Assembly (NCBI GenBank): GCA_003222675.1
Contig: QHWT01000049.1
Location: forward strand, 41,257-105,256
Source: Acidobacteriota bacterium
GTDB lineage: Bacteria; Acidobacteriota; Vicinamibacteria; Vicinamibacterales; 2-12-FULL-66-21
Reading direction: 5' to 3'
DNA: 64,000 bases
Positions 17,042 to 25,917 of this stretch are shown here, piece by piece. The notes beneath the pieces were generated by a model, which did not search any database, was not told the origin of the DNA, and worked only from the letters and a program-made list of their open reading frames with translations. Numbering within the stretch: position 1 is the stretch's first letter; every line of letters starts with the position of its first letter. The position numbers and the translations under genes were made by a program.

Positions 17042-18485
17042 TTACTGGCCTCCTCCTCCTGGCCCAACCACGAAGACGTGAGGATTCGCGGTCCCCATGA
17101 TCGTTTCGCTCGGCTGGATGATGCCTCGCGACTGCAGCGCGTCGGTAAGGCTCTTGTTCGCGTAAATCTGGCTGCCCGTCACCCCGACGACCCACTGACT
17201 CGGATCCAGCACGCCGGGCGCCCTGCAGCGCAGACGTGAGATCGTTGGCGTTCAACGCGGCCTGCGGATTCGTGTTCAGCGCCTGCACGAGCAACTGGAT
17301 CTGGTTGTCGTTCAGGATGTCGGAAAGGTTGACAATGACGTCCTGCACGTTGAGGTTCGCCTGCACCTGCACGCTCGCGAGCAGCTGCTGAACGTTCACA
17401 TTGACGAGCCCGCTCAGCAGCGCGTCACCACTGAGGCCGAACTGGTCGAGTGCGGCATTGGTCGTGGTGGTGTTGGATGCGCCCTGCGCGAAGCCGGCCG
17501 GTGGCGTGGATGTCCCGGGCAGGGTTGATGCGGGCATCGGAGACCCGGTCGCGCCAGGCACGGGGGACTGCGTCGATCCGGGCACCGGCGACTGTGTCGA
17601 TCCGGGCACCGGCGGCTGCGTCGCGCCGGGTGCCGGGCGTCCGATCGGGAACGTGATCGTCGGCGGCGTCATGGCGAACGAGCCGCCGAGCGTTGCGCTT
17701 CCGCTGATGCCCGATTGGCCCAGCCCGGCGTTCGCGGTGGTGCTGTTGCTCGGCGCCGTTCCGATGAACCCCGGCGTCGTCGACGTGTTGCTGACGGGTC
17801 GTGCGCCGGCCGCTGTCGTGGTGTTCGGTTTCGTGGCGCTCGGCGCCGTGGCATTCGTCGTCGTGCCGGTCGGCATCATCGCGCCGCTCGGTGCCGTGAC
17901 ACCCGGCGTCGGCGCAGCGCTCGGCGCGGCCGGCCTACGAAGCGCGGCATTGCGGGAGCCGCGCGATTTTCCGGGTCCGCGATCGAGGGCGACGTCCGTG
18001 TTCTTCCCGGGCGCCATTGGCACTCCGGACGCCGCTGGCGCTGCGGATGACGCAGCAGCTGCGGAGCACGTTGGCGCAAGCTGCCGGATGTATCGCACGC
18101 CCAGCTTCGACTTCGTCTTTACATCATGGTCCGCCGCCGCCCGCCGCCCGTGCGATGAGCCGTGCGGCATCACCATCCCGAACACTTCGACCTGCTGGCC
18201 GACATAGTCCTGAAAATCTTCAGGCGGCAAGCCAACAAGGCGCAGCGGTGTACCCGGCGCGACTGCGACGCCGGGTGGCGCCGCGGGATTGTTCCGATCG
18301 TCGATGACGTCGAGGATATATACGCTCGGCTGCGAAGCCGGCGCGACGCAGCCGACGACGGTGACGTCGCGAATCGCGGGGTTGCTCCCTCCGGTCACCG
18401 GAGCCGTCTGCGGTTGCTGGGCGAACACGGCCGCCCGCGTCATCACGCCGGCGGCCAGACACACACTTGTGCACACGGGTCGCAT
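17042..18485 (-). CDS. Secreted low-complexity protein of unknown function, frameshifted near its 3' end
   Basis: Signal-like N-terminus (MRPVCTSVCLAAGVMTRAAVFAQ), a folded segment at about residues 38-140 (IRDVTVVGCVAPASQPSVYI, VGQQVEVFGMVMPHG), then a long Ala/Pro/Thr/Ser-rich stretch with tandem SPVPGSTQ units, then a helical Asn/Leu-rich part (NVNVQQLLASVQVQANLNVQ, DILNDNQIQLLVQALNTNP). As printed, the frame then turns into Arg-rich shadow text. Dropping one G near 17218-17223 restores VLDPSQWVVGVTGSQIYANK ... PHVFVVGPGGGGQ, ending at 17042. A single indel is therefore likely. The family is not recognised; the first domain may be an OB-like fold. Confidence 0.65.
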
Positions 18486-18903
18486 GTTCGTTTCCCTCCT
18501 TGCTCCAGCGCGCGTCTGGCGCGGCCCGGATAGGCTGCGCGTGGGTCAGCGCGCGCGTTCGATGTTCAGTGGTGCAAGGCGGCGGCCGGCATGCATAAGC
18601 GTTCTAGCATGCACAATCAGAGGGCATGCTGAAGCGCTTTAGGATCGGCGGCCTTGGGCCGCGAATTTCCCGCGAGTCACCGCAATCGGGAGCAGGTGCG
18701 TATGCGGACGGAAACAGCGGGCACGCAGAAAAGTTCAGCGCTGGTTTGGCTGTGTCACCTATCCAGTCATCGATGCAAAAAATCTTACGTTGGTAGAAGT
18801 AGCCGGGTCTGAAGCCGGGCCCTGCACCATCCGGCGGGTCTAAAGACCCGCCCTCAGGTTGTGGAGTGATTGTAGGGCGCCTGTTCAGAGGCGCCGCCGG
18901 ACC
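18486..18903. other. Intergenic region with three GCATGC sites and a GGCGGGTC hairpin
   Basis: A 418-bp gap between the secreted protein (start at 18485) and the 3' end of the acyl-CoA dehydrogenase gene. GCATGC occurs at 18589, 18607 and 18624 (spacings 18 and 17 bp), upstream of the minus-strand gene. GGCGGGTC-TAAA-GACCCGCC at 18833-18852 is a perfect 8-bp stem and belongs to the dispersed GGGTCTTTAGACCC family. No ORF in this gap looks genuine. Confidence 0.5.
18833..18852. terminator. Hairpin GGCGGGTC-TAAA-GACCCGCC downstream of the acyl-CoA dehydrogenase gene
   Basis: Perfect 8-bp stem with a TAAA loop, 52 bp past the acyl-CoA dehydrogenase stop. It lacks a T-run, so intrinsic termination is uncertain. 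The same palindrome sits exactly between convergent genes at 34882-34898 and twice at 49547-49612. Confidence 0.45.
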
Positions 18904-20646
18904 TCAAAAAACGTACGCCTTCCTGTCCACGACGGCATCCGCGAGCTGGCGGCGGAGCGCAATGGTATTCACCGGGATGACCTTCAGCAACCGCCGCAGC
19001 GCGGCGAGCAGCGTGCGCAATGTGTCACCCTCGGCCATGCCCGCCAGCGCGGTCTTTGCCGCCTGCTCGACCCGTCCGGCGGCGTCGCTGATGTAGGTCC
19101 GTGCCGCGGCGGAGTGCAACGCCCCGCCGTCCTGCCGCGCGCGCAGGAGCGCGCTTTCCGATCCGTAGACGTCGATCATGATGTCCGCGACCGCGATCAG
19201 GACTTCCTGTTCGTCCGCGAGCTTCTCTCCGTAGGTCTGCAGCGCCGTGCCGAGGACCATCAACCCGACCTTCTTCATCGCGCCGACGGCGCGTCGCTCC
19301 GCTTCGAGCGGCGCATCCGACGGCGGTTCCATCAAGGGTGGCGCGAGGATCTCGTCCATCAGCTTCTTCGCCGCCGGAATCAGCGGCAGCCCGCCCTTCA
19401 GCGCGCGCCGCACCAGCATGCCCGGAATCAGCAGCCGGTTGATCTCGTTGGTCCCCTCGAAGATGCGATTGACGCGCGCGTCGCGGTAGTGACGCTCCGC
19501 CGGGTAATCGCGGACGAAGCCGTTGCCGCCGTGGATCTGGACGTTCTCGTCGAGGATGAAGTCGAGCGTCTCGCTGCTCGCGACCTTCAGGATCGACGAT
19601 TCGATCGCGAACTCCTCCAGCGTCGCCAGCACCTGCGCGGCGTCGTGCGGCGGCGGGAGCATCGCATCGATGAGCCCCGACGTGCGATAGAGCATCGCCT
19701 CGACCGCGTACTGACGCGCGACCATGTCCCCCAGCTTCTGTTTGATGGCGCCGAAGCTCGCGATCGGCTTCCCGAACTGTTTCCGTTGCGCGGCGTACTT
19801 CGCCGCTTCACCGATGGCCATCCGCGCGCCGCCGCTGCACATCGCGCTGAGCTTCAGCCGGCCGTAGTTGAGCGTGTTGAACGCGATCTTGTGTCCCTTG
19901 CCGATCTCGCCGAGCAGGTTCTCCGCCGGGACCGTCGCGTCCTGCAGGATCAGCGGACATGTTGACGATCCGAGCAGTCCGAGCTTGTGCTCTTCCTTGC
20001 CGGTGCTGACGCCGGAGAACCCGCGCTCGACGATGAACGCGGAGAAGTCTTCACCATTGAGCTTCGCGAACACGATGTACACATCCGCGAACCCGCCGTT
20101 GGTGATCCACATCTTTTCGCCGTTCAGGACGAAGCTGCCGTCCGCCTGACGCGTGGCGCGCGCCCTCGCGCCCAGCGCGTCCGATCCGGATCCGGACTCG
20201 CTCAGCGCGTATGCGCCGACGGACTCGCCGCTGACGAGGCCAGGCAGGTACTTCTTCTTCTGCGCCTCGGTGCCGAAGCAGACGAGCGGCGTGATTGCGA
20301 GTCCCACCTGCGCGCCGAGTGCCGTGGCGAACGAGGCGCAGCGGCCGACCACTTCGCCAACGACGACCGACGACACCTTGTCGACGTCGATGCCGCCGTA
20401 GGCCTCGGGGACGTCGGTGGCCAGGAGGCCGAGCTCTCCGCAGCGCCGCACCAGCGCGCGCGCCTTCGTCCAGTCCTTCCCTTCGAGCTGTTCGATGGCC
20501 GGCGCGACCTCGTGCTCGATGAACTCCTCGGCGGTCTGGCCGATCATCCGTTGCTCGTCGTTCAGGCGTTCGCGTGTGAAGACACTGTTGTCGGCCGCAT
20601 CCTCGATCAGCCACGATCCGCCGCGCGTCAAAATGTCGGTCGTCAT
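18904..20646 (-). CDS. fadE: Acyl-CoA dehydrogenase (FadE-type)
   Basis: 580 aa from MTTDIL at 20646, with GGAG upstream; the 20706 track start is less likely. N-terminal helical domain, then the FAD/substrate beta-domain (YALSESGSGSDALGARARAT, NGEKMWITNGGFADVYIVF), then the C-terminal helical domain (YAAQRKQFGKPIASFGAIKQ; EILAPPL). The motif ..YRDARVNRIFEGTNEINR near residue 430 is typical for bacterial FadE-like enzymes of about 580-600 aa that carry an extra C-terminal helical region. It catalyses the first oxidation of beta-oxidation. It is the last gene of the operon with thiolase, hydrolases, FadN-like and TetR genes. Confidence 0.93.
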   Translation of the reverse strand: MTTDILTRGGSWLIEDAADNSVFTRERLNDEQRMIGQTAEEFIEHEVAPAIEQLEGKDWTKARALVRRCGELGLLATDVPEAYGGIDVDKVSSVVVGEVVGRCASFATALGAQVGLAITPLVCFGTEAQKKKYLPGLVSGESVGAYALSESGSGSDALGARARATRQADGSFVLNGEKMWITNGGFADVYIVFAKLNGEDFSAFIVERGFSGVSTGKEEHKLGLLGSSTCPLILQDATVPAENLLGEIGKGHKIAFNTLNYGRLKLSAMCSGGARMAIGEAAKYAAQRKQFGKPIASFGAIKQKLGDMVARQYAVEAMLYRTSGLIDAMLPPPHDAAQVLATLEEFAIESSILKVASSETLDFILDENVQIHGGNGFVRDYPAERHYRDARVNRIFEGTNEINRLLIPGMLVRRALKGGLPLIPAAKKLMDEILAPPLMEPPSDAPLEAERRAVGAMKKVGLMVLGTALQTYGEKLADEQEVLIAVADIMIDVYGSESALLRARQDGGALHSAAARTYISDAAGRVEQAAKTALAGMAEGDTLRTLLAALRRLLKVIPVNTIALRRQLADAVVDRKAYVF

Positions 20647-20659
20647 GTCCCGCTCCGTT

Positions 20660-20710
20660 TTAGGTTCGTTCGAAGATTCCGGCCGCGCCCATTCCTCCGC
20701 CCACACACAT
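20660..20710 (-). pseudogene. Remnant of a second thiolase C-terminus
   Basis: Between the thiolase and acyl-CoA dehydrogenase genes the minus strand reads [16 protein letters not shown]-stop. This matches the last residues of the intact thiolase just upstream ([16 protein letters not shown]) apart from the final residue. Codon differences show it is an older or diverged copy, not an assembly echo. Upstream of the Met codon homology stops at once. The likely origin is a deletion between two tandem thiolase genes or decay of a paralogue. Confidence 0.75.
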
Positions 20711-20794
20711 CTTTCAGCGCTCGCGGGGCCCCACCCCCGCTCGCTCGCAGGCGCTGTATCTTTTCTTGATTGTGACGCTGTGCTCCGGCGGCGA

Positions 20795-22057
20795 TTAGAG
20801 CCGCTCGAAGATCCCGGCGGCTCCCATCCCGCCGCCTACGCACATCGTCACTAACCCGTACCGTGCCTTGCGCCGCTGCATCTCGTAGAGCAGCGTCGTC
20901 GTCAGCTTCGCGCCGGTGCAGCCGAGCGGGTGCCCCAGCGCGATCGCGCCGCCGTTGACGTTCAGTCGATCCGGATCGATCGGCAGCTCGCGCAGGCACG
21001 CGAGCACCTGCGCGGCGAACGCCTCGTTCAGCTCCACGAGATCCATCTGATCGAGCGTCAGCCCGGTCTGCTTGAGCACCTTCTTGATCGCGGGTACGGG
21101 ACCGATGCCGAATCGTTCGGGCTCGACGCCCGCGGTCGCGAAGCCGACGAAGCGTCCGAGCGGCGTGAGTCCAAGCTCTCGCGCGCGGTCGCCGCTCATC
21201 ACGATCACCGCCGAGGCGCCGTCGCTCGTCTGCGACGAGTTCCCCGCCGTCACCGTGCCCTTGACGTGGAACGCCGGCTTCAGCTTCGCGAGCGCCTCGA
21301 TGGACGTGTCGCGCCGCGGCCCCTCGTCTACCCCGAAAGTACGTAAACCGCCGTCCGGGGTCTGACCCCGGACGGGGGAACGACCGGGGTCAGACCCCGG
21401 TTGGACCGCTTCCACGAACGGGGCTGATACCGCCCCCGATGTACGTAAACCAGCGTCCGGGGTCTGACCCCACAGCGGCAGCGCGACGATTTCGTCGACG
21501 AAGCGACCGCCGTCGATGGCAGAAACTGCGCGCTGATGACTCCTGAAGGCAAACGCGTCCTGCTCCTCGCGCGAAATCCCGGACTCGCGCGCGTGGTTCT
21601 CCGCCACGAGACCCGTCGTCAGATACACGTCCGGATAGCTGTCGACGAGCGCCGGATTCGGCGCAATCTTGTTGCCCCCCATCGGCACGAGGCTCATCGA
21701 CTCGGTGCCTCCGGCCACGATCGCCGTCGCGCCACCCGCGATGATCCGCTCCGCGCCATACGCAATCGCCTGCAGGCCTGACGAGCAGAACCGGTTGACC
21801 GTCACCGCGGACGCGGTGATCGGCACGCCCGCGCGCAGGCTCGCGATGCGCGCGACGTTGAGGCCCTGCTCCGCCTCCGGCATCGCGCACCCGAGAATGA
21901 CGTCGTCGATCTCCGCGGGATCGAGACCCGGCGTGCGGCCGAGCGCTTCCTTGATGACGAGCGCGCCCATCTCGTCGGGACGTGTGTTGCGCAGCGATCC
22001 GTTCGGCGCTTTGCCGACCGGAGTCCTCACGGCGGAGACGATGACGGCTTCTTTCAT
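20795..22057 (-). CDS. fadA: Acetyl-CoA acyltransferase (thiolase)
   Basis: 420 aa from [20 protein letters not shown] at 22057, overlapping the upstream hydrolase stop by 4 bp. Catalytic Cys91 in [10 protein letters not shown], His in [16 protein letters not shown] and the second Cys in TMCVGGGMG are all present. It cleaves 3-ketoacyl-CoA to acetyl-CoA in the last step of beta-oxidation. The enzyme is about 30-45 residues longer than usual. The extra part (about residues 196-242, ..[16 protein letters not shown].., [19 protein letters not shown]) is encoded by GGGGTCTGACCCCG palindromes lying in frame inside the gene. Confidence 0.93.
   Translation of the reverse strand: MKEAVIVSAVRTPVGKAPNGSLRNTRPDEMGALVIKEALGRTPGLDPAEIDDVILGCAMPEAEQGLNVARIASLRAGVPITASAVTVNRFCSSGLQAIAYGAERIIAGGATAIVAGGTESMSLVPMGGNKIAPNPALVDSYPDVYLTTGLVAENHARESGISREEQDAFAFRSHQRAVSAIDGGRFVDEIVALPLWGQTPDAGLRTSGAVSAPFVEAVQPGSDPGRSPVRGQTPDGGLRTFGVDEGPRRDTSIEALAKLKPAFHVKGTVTAGNSSQTSDGASAVIVMSGDRARELGLTPLGRFVGFATAGVEPERFGIGPVPAIKKVLKQTGLTLDQMDLVELNEAFAAQVLACLRELPIDPDRLNVNGGAIALGHPLGCTGAKLTTTLLYEMQRRKARYGLVTMCVGGGMGAAGIFERL
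21331..21472. repeat. GGGGTCTGACCCC palindromes inserted in the thiolase reading frame
   Basis: Three copies of a palindrome core (CGGGGTCTGACCCCGG at about 21357, ACCGGGGTCAGACCCCGG at about 21391, CGGGGTCTGACCCCAC at about 21457) with GTACGTAAACC spacers lie inside the thiolase gene and keep its frame. GGGGTCAGACCCC elements are widely seen as REP-type sequences linked to IS200/REP tyrosine transposases. No transposase is present in the window. Confidence 0.85.
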
Positions 22058-22737
22058 TTGTCGGTACCCGAAAGGCGGGATGCGGGATGCGGCACGCGAG
22101 ATCCCGGATCCGAGTAGTCCGCAAGTAAATCTTCGAGCGCTTCGCCCACTTCTGACGCGTGACCATCGAACAGGTGATCGGCCGCGTCGATGACGACCAG
22201 TTCTTTTGGCTCGGGAAGTTGGCCGTAGTACTTCCACATGTCCTGGACCGGGCAGATGTCGTCCGCCTCACCCTGCACGAAGAACTTCGCTTTCGTGCTC
22301 TTCAGCGTGTTCGTGAAGTCGTACCCGAGCTTCGTCCACGGCGGTGCGATGCCGATCAAAACGGAGACGCGATCGTCGGTCGCGCCAATTTCGAGCGCAA
22401 CGGACGATCCAAACGAGAAGCCGGCCGCCCACAACGGCAGATTCGGATACCTCGCCGCCATGTAATCGAGCGCCGACCGGAAATCCTCCTTCTCGCCATC
22501 GCCTCCCGTGAAGGTCCCGTCGCTGCGACCGACGCCGCGGAAATTGAACCGGAGCACCGCACACCCCGCGCGCACGAGCCCCTTCGCTCCCTGATACACG
22601 ACCTTCGTGTGCATCGTCCCGCCATGCGTCGGCAGAGGATGTGCGAACACGACGGCCGCCTTCGGCGCGCTCGACGGCTCGTCGAGCAATGCCTCGAGAT
22701 GGCCGGCGGACCCGCGCAGGTCATGAACGGCTGGCAA
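22054..22737 (-). CDS. Alpha/beta hydrolase (dienelactone-hydrolase/KANL-like)
   Basis: 227 aa. Nucleophile elbow GFSFGS (about residues 108-113), acid Asp in [11 protein letters not shown], His in [10 protein letters not shown]. The [20 protein letters not shown] start and [13 protein letters not shown] motif match the small hydrolase group often annotated as CocE/DLH-like. It may act on an acyl-thioester or ester in the fatty-acid operon, but nothing fixes the substrate. It overlaps the other hydrolase by 17 bp and thiolase by 4 bp. The C-terminal [18 protein letters not shown] is encoded by a GCGGGATGCGG-type repeat. Confidence 0.85.
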   Translation of the reverse strand: MPAVHDLRGSAGHLEALLDEPSSAPKAAVVFAHPLPTHGGTMHTKVVYQGAKGLVRAGCAVLRFNFRGVGRSDGTFTGGDGEKEDFRSALDYMAARYPNLPLWAAGFSFGSSVALEIGATDDRVSVLIGIAPPWTKLGYDFTNTLKSTKAKFFVQGEADDICPVQDMWKYYGQLPEPKELVVIDAADHLFDGHASEVGEALEDLLADYSDPGSRVPHPASRLSGTDK

Positions 22738-23503
22738 GGAACTCCTTCAGGATCCCGGCGAATCGATCGGGCTGCGTCAGCATCCCCAGATGGCCGGTGC
22801 GATCCATCACTGCGTACTGCGCCCCCGGAATCAATTGCAGATATTCCCTCGTCGAGGCGACGGGAACCACGAGGTCCAGCGATTCGTCGCCGGTGACGAC
22901 GAGAGTGGGCGCGACGATGCATTGGCAGTCGGGGTGGAACGGCGTCTCCTGCTGAAGGCGGACACGACGTGCCATCAAGCCTGGAAACGTCGGCGCCGTC
23001 ACCGCGTCTCCGACGTACGCGAGCGTGAAACCGATGCGCGCTCGCCAGTCGGGCAGCGCCGTCCGGAGCTCCCTGCTGAGACGATCGAGCGCGGTGACAC
23101 AAAAGACCGGCAGCGACAGCCACGGCTTCGCAATATAACGCGCCTGTCGCGCGTTCGGCCGCCAGCCGGGACCCGGCGTCGAGGTGAGGATCAGCGCCGA
23201 CACGCGCTCGGGCCGGACTGCTGCGTAACGCACCGCAATGAGTCCTCCATACGACACGCCACAGATCGCCGCGCGGTCCACGCGCGCTTCATCGAGCACC
23301 GCGTCGATCTGCTTGACGAACACGTCGAACCCCAGCGCGGGATCCATCGTCATGCCCGACCCGAGGTCGCCGGGGAGCGTGAAACTGATCACACGTCGAT
23401 CGCGCGCCAGCGCGCGCAGCGCCGGACGCATCCATTCCCACCGGCCCTGAATGCCGGGGATCACCACGAGCGGGTCGCCGGAGCCTTGGTCAAACATTGT
23501 CAC
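22721..23503 (-). CDS. Alpha/beta hydrolase
   Basis: 260 aa with the canonical fold: oxyanion strand LVVIPGIQGRWEWMRPALRA, nucleophile elbow CGVSYGGLIAVRYAAVRPERV (Ser near residue 97), acid Asp in LVVTGDESLDLVVP and His in MDRTGHLGMLTQPDRF. Cytosolic; substrate unknown. Its end overlaps the next hydrolase by 17 bp, so the two are translationally coupled. Upstream, about 190 bp of repeats separate it from the FadN-like gene. Its place in the operon suggests acyl-ester or acyl-CoA hydrolysis (inference). Confidence 0.86.
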   Translation of the reverse strand: MTMFDQGSGDPLVVIPGIQGRWEWMRPALRALARDRRVISFTLPGDLGSGMTMDPALGFDVFVKQIDAVLDEARVDRAAICGVSYGGLIAVRYAAVRPERVSALILTSTPGPGWRPNARQARYIAKPWLSLPVFCVTALDRLSRELRTALPDWRARIGFTLAYVGDAVTAPTFPGLMARRVRLQQETPFHPDCQCIVAPTLVVTGDESLDLVVPVASTREYLQLIPGAQYAVMDRTGHLGMLTQPDRFAGILKEFLASRS

Positions 23504-23516
23504 TTCGCCGAGATCG

Positions 23517-23697
23517 AGCGCCGAGGGCCGAGGGCCGAGGGCCGAGGTCCGACGCGCACGGCGTACAACCTATCCCTGAACACGTGAACCCTGAACCGTG
23601 AACCCTGAACCGTGAACACGTGAACCCTGAACCGTGAACCGTGAACCGTGAACCATGAACCATGAACCATGAACCGTGAACCGTGAACCGTGAACCA
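23517..23697. repeat. GAGGGCC and GTGAACC repeat tracts
   Basis: First a short run of GAGGGCCGAGGGCCGAGG (23517-23550), then about 17 copies of GAACCGTGAACC-type units (23570-23697), directly after the FadN-like stop. Both families recur elsewhere in the window. On the minus (transcribed) strand the tract reads as GGTTCAC, the stop-free direction. Confidence 0.85.
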
Positions 23698-25917
23698 CTA
23701 GTTTCTGAGCGCCTTCCCTGTTTTCAACATGTGTCCAATACGCTCGAGTGTTTTGCGTTCGCCGCAGAGACTGAGGAACGCTTCGCGCTCGAGATCGAGC
23801 AGCTGCTGTTCCGTCATCGTCCCGGCGGCCTTCGTGTTGCCGCCTGAAAGAATCCACGCCAGCTTGCGTCCGATGAGCGCGTCGTGATCGCTGATACGGC
23901 CCGCACGCGACGCGAGGTGCACGCCGAGCTTCAGCGCGGCATAGACGCCTTCGCCGCCGACGCGGATCGCCTGGCGGGGATGATCCGGCTTATATCCGCT
24001 GCGGGCGAGACCGAGCGCGTGGTCCTTCGCGTCGGCGAGCAGGCGATCGCGGTTCATCGTGATCGCGTCGCCGTCGCGCAGGTAGCCGATGCGCATTGCA
24101 TCGGGACCGCTCGTCGATACCTTTGCGAACCCGATCGTTTCGAACACGCGCTGGACGTGCGGCAGCAGATCGGCGCCGGCCGGCAGATGCTCGACGGCGC
24201 GCGCGAGCATCTCCTTCGTGCCGCCTCCGGCGGGAATCAGCCCGACGCCAACCTCGACGAGGCCCATGTATGTTTCGGCCGCCGCCTGCACGCGCGCGCC
24301 GTGGAGCGCGATCTCGCATCCGCCCCCCAGCGTCATCCCCGCGGGGGCGACGACAACCGGCACGTCGGCGTACCTCAACGCCAGCGTCGCGCCCTGGAAC
24401 GCGCGGACCATCATGTCCACCTCGTCCCAGTTGCCTTCCTGCGCCTCGAGCAGGAGCAGCATGACGTTGGCGCCGACGGAGAAGTTCGCGGCATCGTTGC
24501 CGACGACGAGGGCGGCGAAATTTGCCGATGCTTCTTTGACGCCGGCGTGCAGCATCTGGATGGTGTCGCCGCCGATCGCGTTCATCTTGGAGTGGAACTC
24601 GACGCCCAGCACGCCGTCGCCCAGGTCCATGAGGCTGGCGCCCGCGTTCATCCTGACGACCCGGGCGCCGCGCAGCACAGAAACCGGGACACTCACAGTT
24701 CCGGGAACGGTGACTGTCACACTTTCCGGAACTGTGACTGTCACCGTTTCTGATCCCCCACGGCCGAGGGCGCGCAGCGTTTCGAACGGGCCCAGATCCC
24801 AGCCGAAGCCCCATCGCATCGCATTGTCGATGTCGTCGGTCGAGTACGCGATGTCGGGGGCAATCCGCGCGGCGTACTCCAGCGTGGGGACGAGCGTGTC
24901 GCGCAGGAACGCCCCAACCTTGTCCTTGCCATTGACCAGCGTCGCGATGCGTGCCGGCGTGGACTCGATCGACCGTGCGGCGTCGAGCGACGGAAATTTC
25001 GCGGATCGCCGTTCGCGATACTCGAGCGTCTTCGGATCGAGCGTAAGAATCTGCTCGCCTTCCTTCTTGTAGAACCCTCGCCCGGCCTTCGCGCCCGTCA
25101 TGCTGCGCGCGACCATCCGTTCGACGAACTCGGGCAGCACGAACGCCGTGCGCTCCGTGGGGTCCTGAAGCTGCTCCGCCAGATTGCGCGCCACGTGCGC
25201 CAGCACATCAACGCCCGCAATATCCAGCGTCCGGAACGTCGCGCTCTTTGGACGCCCGATCGCGGGACCCGTGATCGCGTCGATCTCTTCGATCGTGAAG
25301 TCGCCGGAGGCAAGCGCCCGGAACACCTGCATGACGCCGAACAACGCGATGCGGTTACCGATGAAGTTCGGCGTGTCCTTCGCGACGACGATCCCTTTGC
25401 CGAGGCGCACGTCCCCGAACTCGGCAACGGTCTCGAGCACGCGCGGGTCGGTCTCGGGCGTCGGGATCAGCTCGAGGAGCCGAAGATAGCGCGGCGGGTT
25501 GAAAAAATGCGTCCCGAGCCAGCGACGGCGAAACGCGTCGGACCGTCCCTCGGCGATCGACGCGAGAGGGATCCCGGACGTGTTGGAGCTGACGATCGCG
25601 TCGGTCCGCCTGTGCTGGTCGACACGCGCGAGCAGCGCCTGCTTGATGTCCAGGCGTTCGACGACCGCTTCGAGAATCCAGTCGGCGTCGCGAATCGCCG
25701 CGAGGTCCTCGTCGAACGAGCCGGTCTTGATCAGCGTGACGGCATCGGGCGTGAAGAACGGGTCCGGCTTCAGCGCGCGTGCGCGTTTCAAGCCCTCAGC
25801 GCCGGCCTCCCGCGTGACGTCGAGCATCAGGACCGTCAGACCCGCATTCGCGAAATGCGCGGCGATTTGCGCGCCCATCACGCCTGCGCCCAACACGGCG
25901 GCCGATCGGATTTTCAC
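23698..25917 (-). CDS. fadN: 3-hydroxyacyl-CoA dehydrogenase / enoyl-CoA hydratase fusion (FadN type)
   Basis: 739 aa. The dehydrogenase comes first: NAD site VLGAGVMGAQIAAHFANAG, catalytic segment VSSNTSGIPLASIAEG and GTHFFNPPRYLRLLELIP, and C-terminal dehydrogenase domain DTPNFIGNRIALFGVMQ. The crotonase domain follows (about 430-600: NFSVGANVMLLLLEAQEGNW; GGGCEIALHGARVQAAAETY; GLVEVGVGLIPAGGGTKEM). This order matches Bacillus FadN, not E. coli FadB. It ends with EREAFLSLCGERKTLERIGH. The interdomain linker (about 387-415) contains VTVTVPESVTVTVPGTVSVP encoded by an inserted REP element. It supplies the second and third steps of beta-oxidation in this operon. Confidence 0.93.
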   Translation of the reverse strand: MKIRSAAVLGAGVMGAQIAAHFANAGLTVLMLDVTREAGAEGLKRARALKPDPFFTPDAVTLIKTGSFDEDLAAIRDADWILEAVVERLDIKQALLARVDQHRRTDAIVSSNTSGIPLASIAEGRSDAFRRRWLGTHFFNPPRYLRLLELIPTPETDPRVLETVAEFGDVRLGKGIVVAKDTPNFIGNRIALFGVMQVFRALASGDFTIEEIDAITGPAIGRPKSATFRTLDIAGVDVLAHVARNLAEQLQDPTERTAFVLPEFVERMVARSMTGAKAGRGFYKKEGEQILTLDPKTLEYRERRSAKFPSLDAARSIESTPARIATLVNGKDKVGAFLRDTLVPTLEYAARIAPDIAYSTDDIDNAMRWGFGWDLGPFETLRALGRGGSETVTVTVPESVTVTVPGTVSVPVSVLRGARVVRMNAGASLMDLGDGVLGVEFHSKMNAIGGDTIQMLHAGVKEASANFAALVVGNDAANFSVGANVMLLLLEAQEGNWDEVDMMVRAFQGATLALRYADVPVVVAPAGMTLGGGCEIALHGARVQAAAETYMGLVEVGVGLIPAGGGTKEMLARAVEHLPAGADLLPHVQRVFETIGFAKVSTSGPDAMRIGYLRDGDAITMNRDRLLADAKDHALGLARSGYKPDHPRQAIRVGGEGVYAALKLGVHLASRAGRISDHDALIGRKLAWILSGGNTKAAGTMTEQQLLDLEREAFLSLCGERKTLERIGHMLKTGKALRN
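24675..24750. repeat. REP-like GGGACACTCACAGTT / AACTGTGACTGTCAC inside fadN
   Basis: Within the FadN-like gene the plus strand reads CGGGACACTCACAGTTCCGG, GGTGACTGTCACACTTTCCG and GGAACTGTGACTGTCACCG: three alternating-orientation copies of the element seen at 7792-7901. They are in frame and encode a Val/Thr/Pro linker between the dehydrogenase and hydratase domains, where an insertion would be tolerated. Confidence 0.85.
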
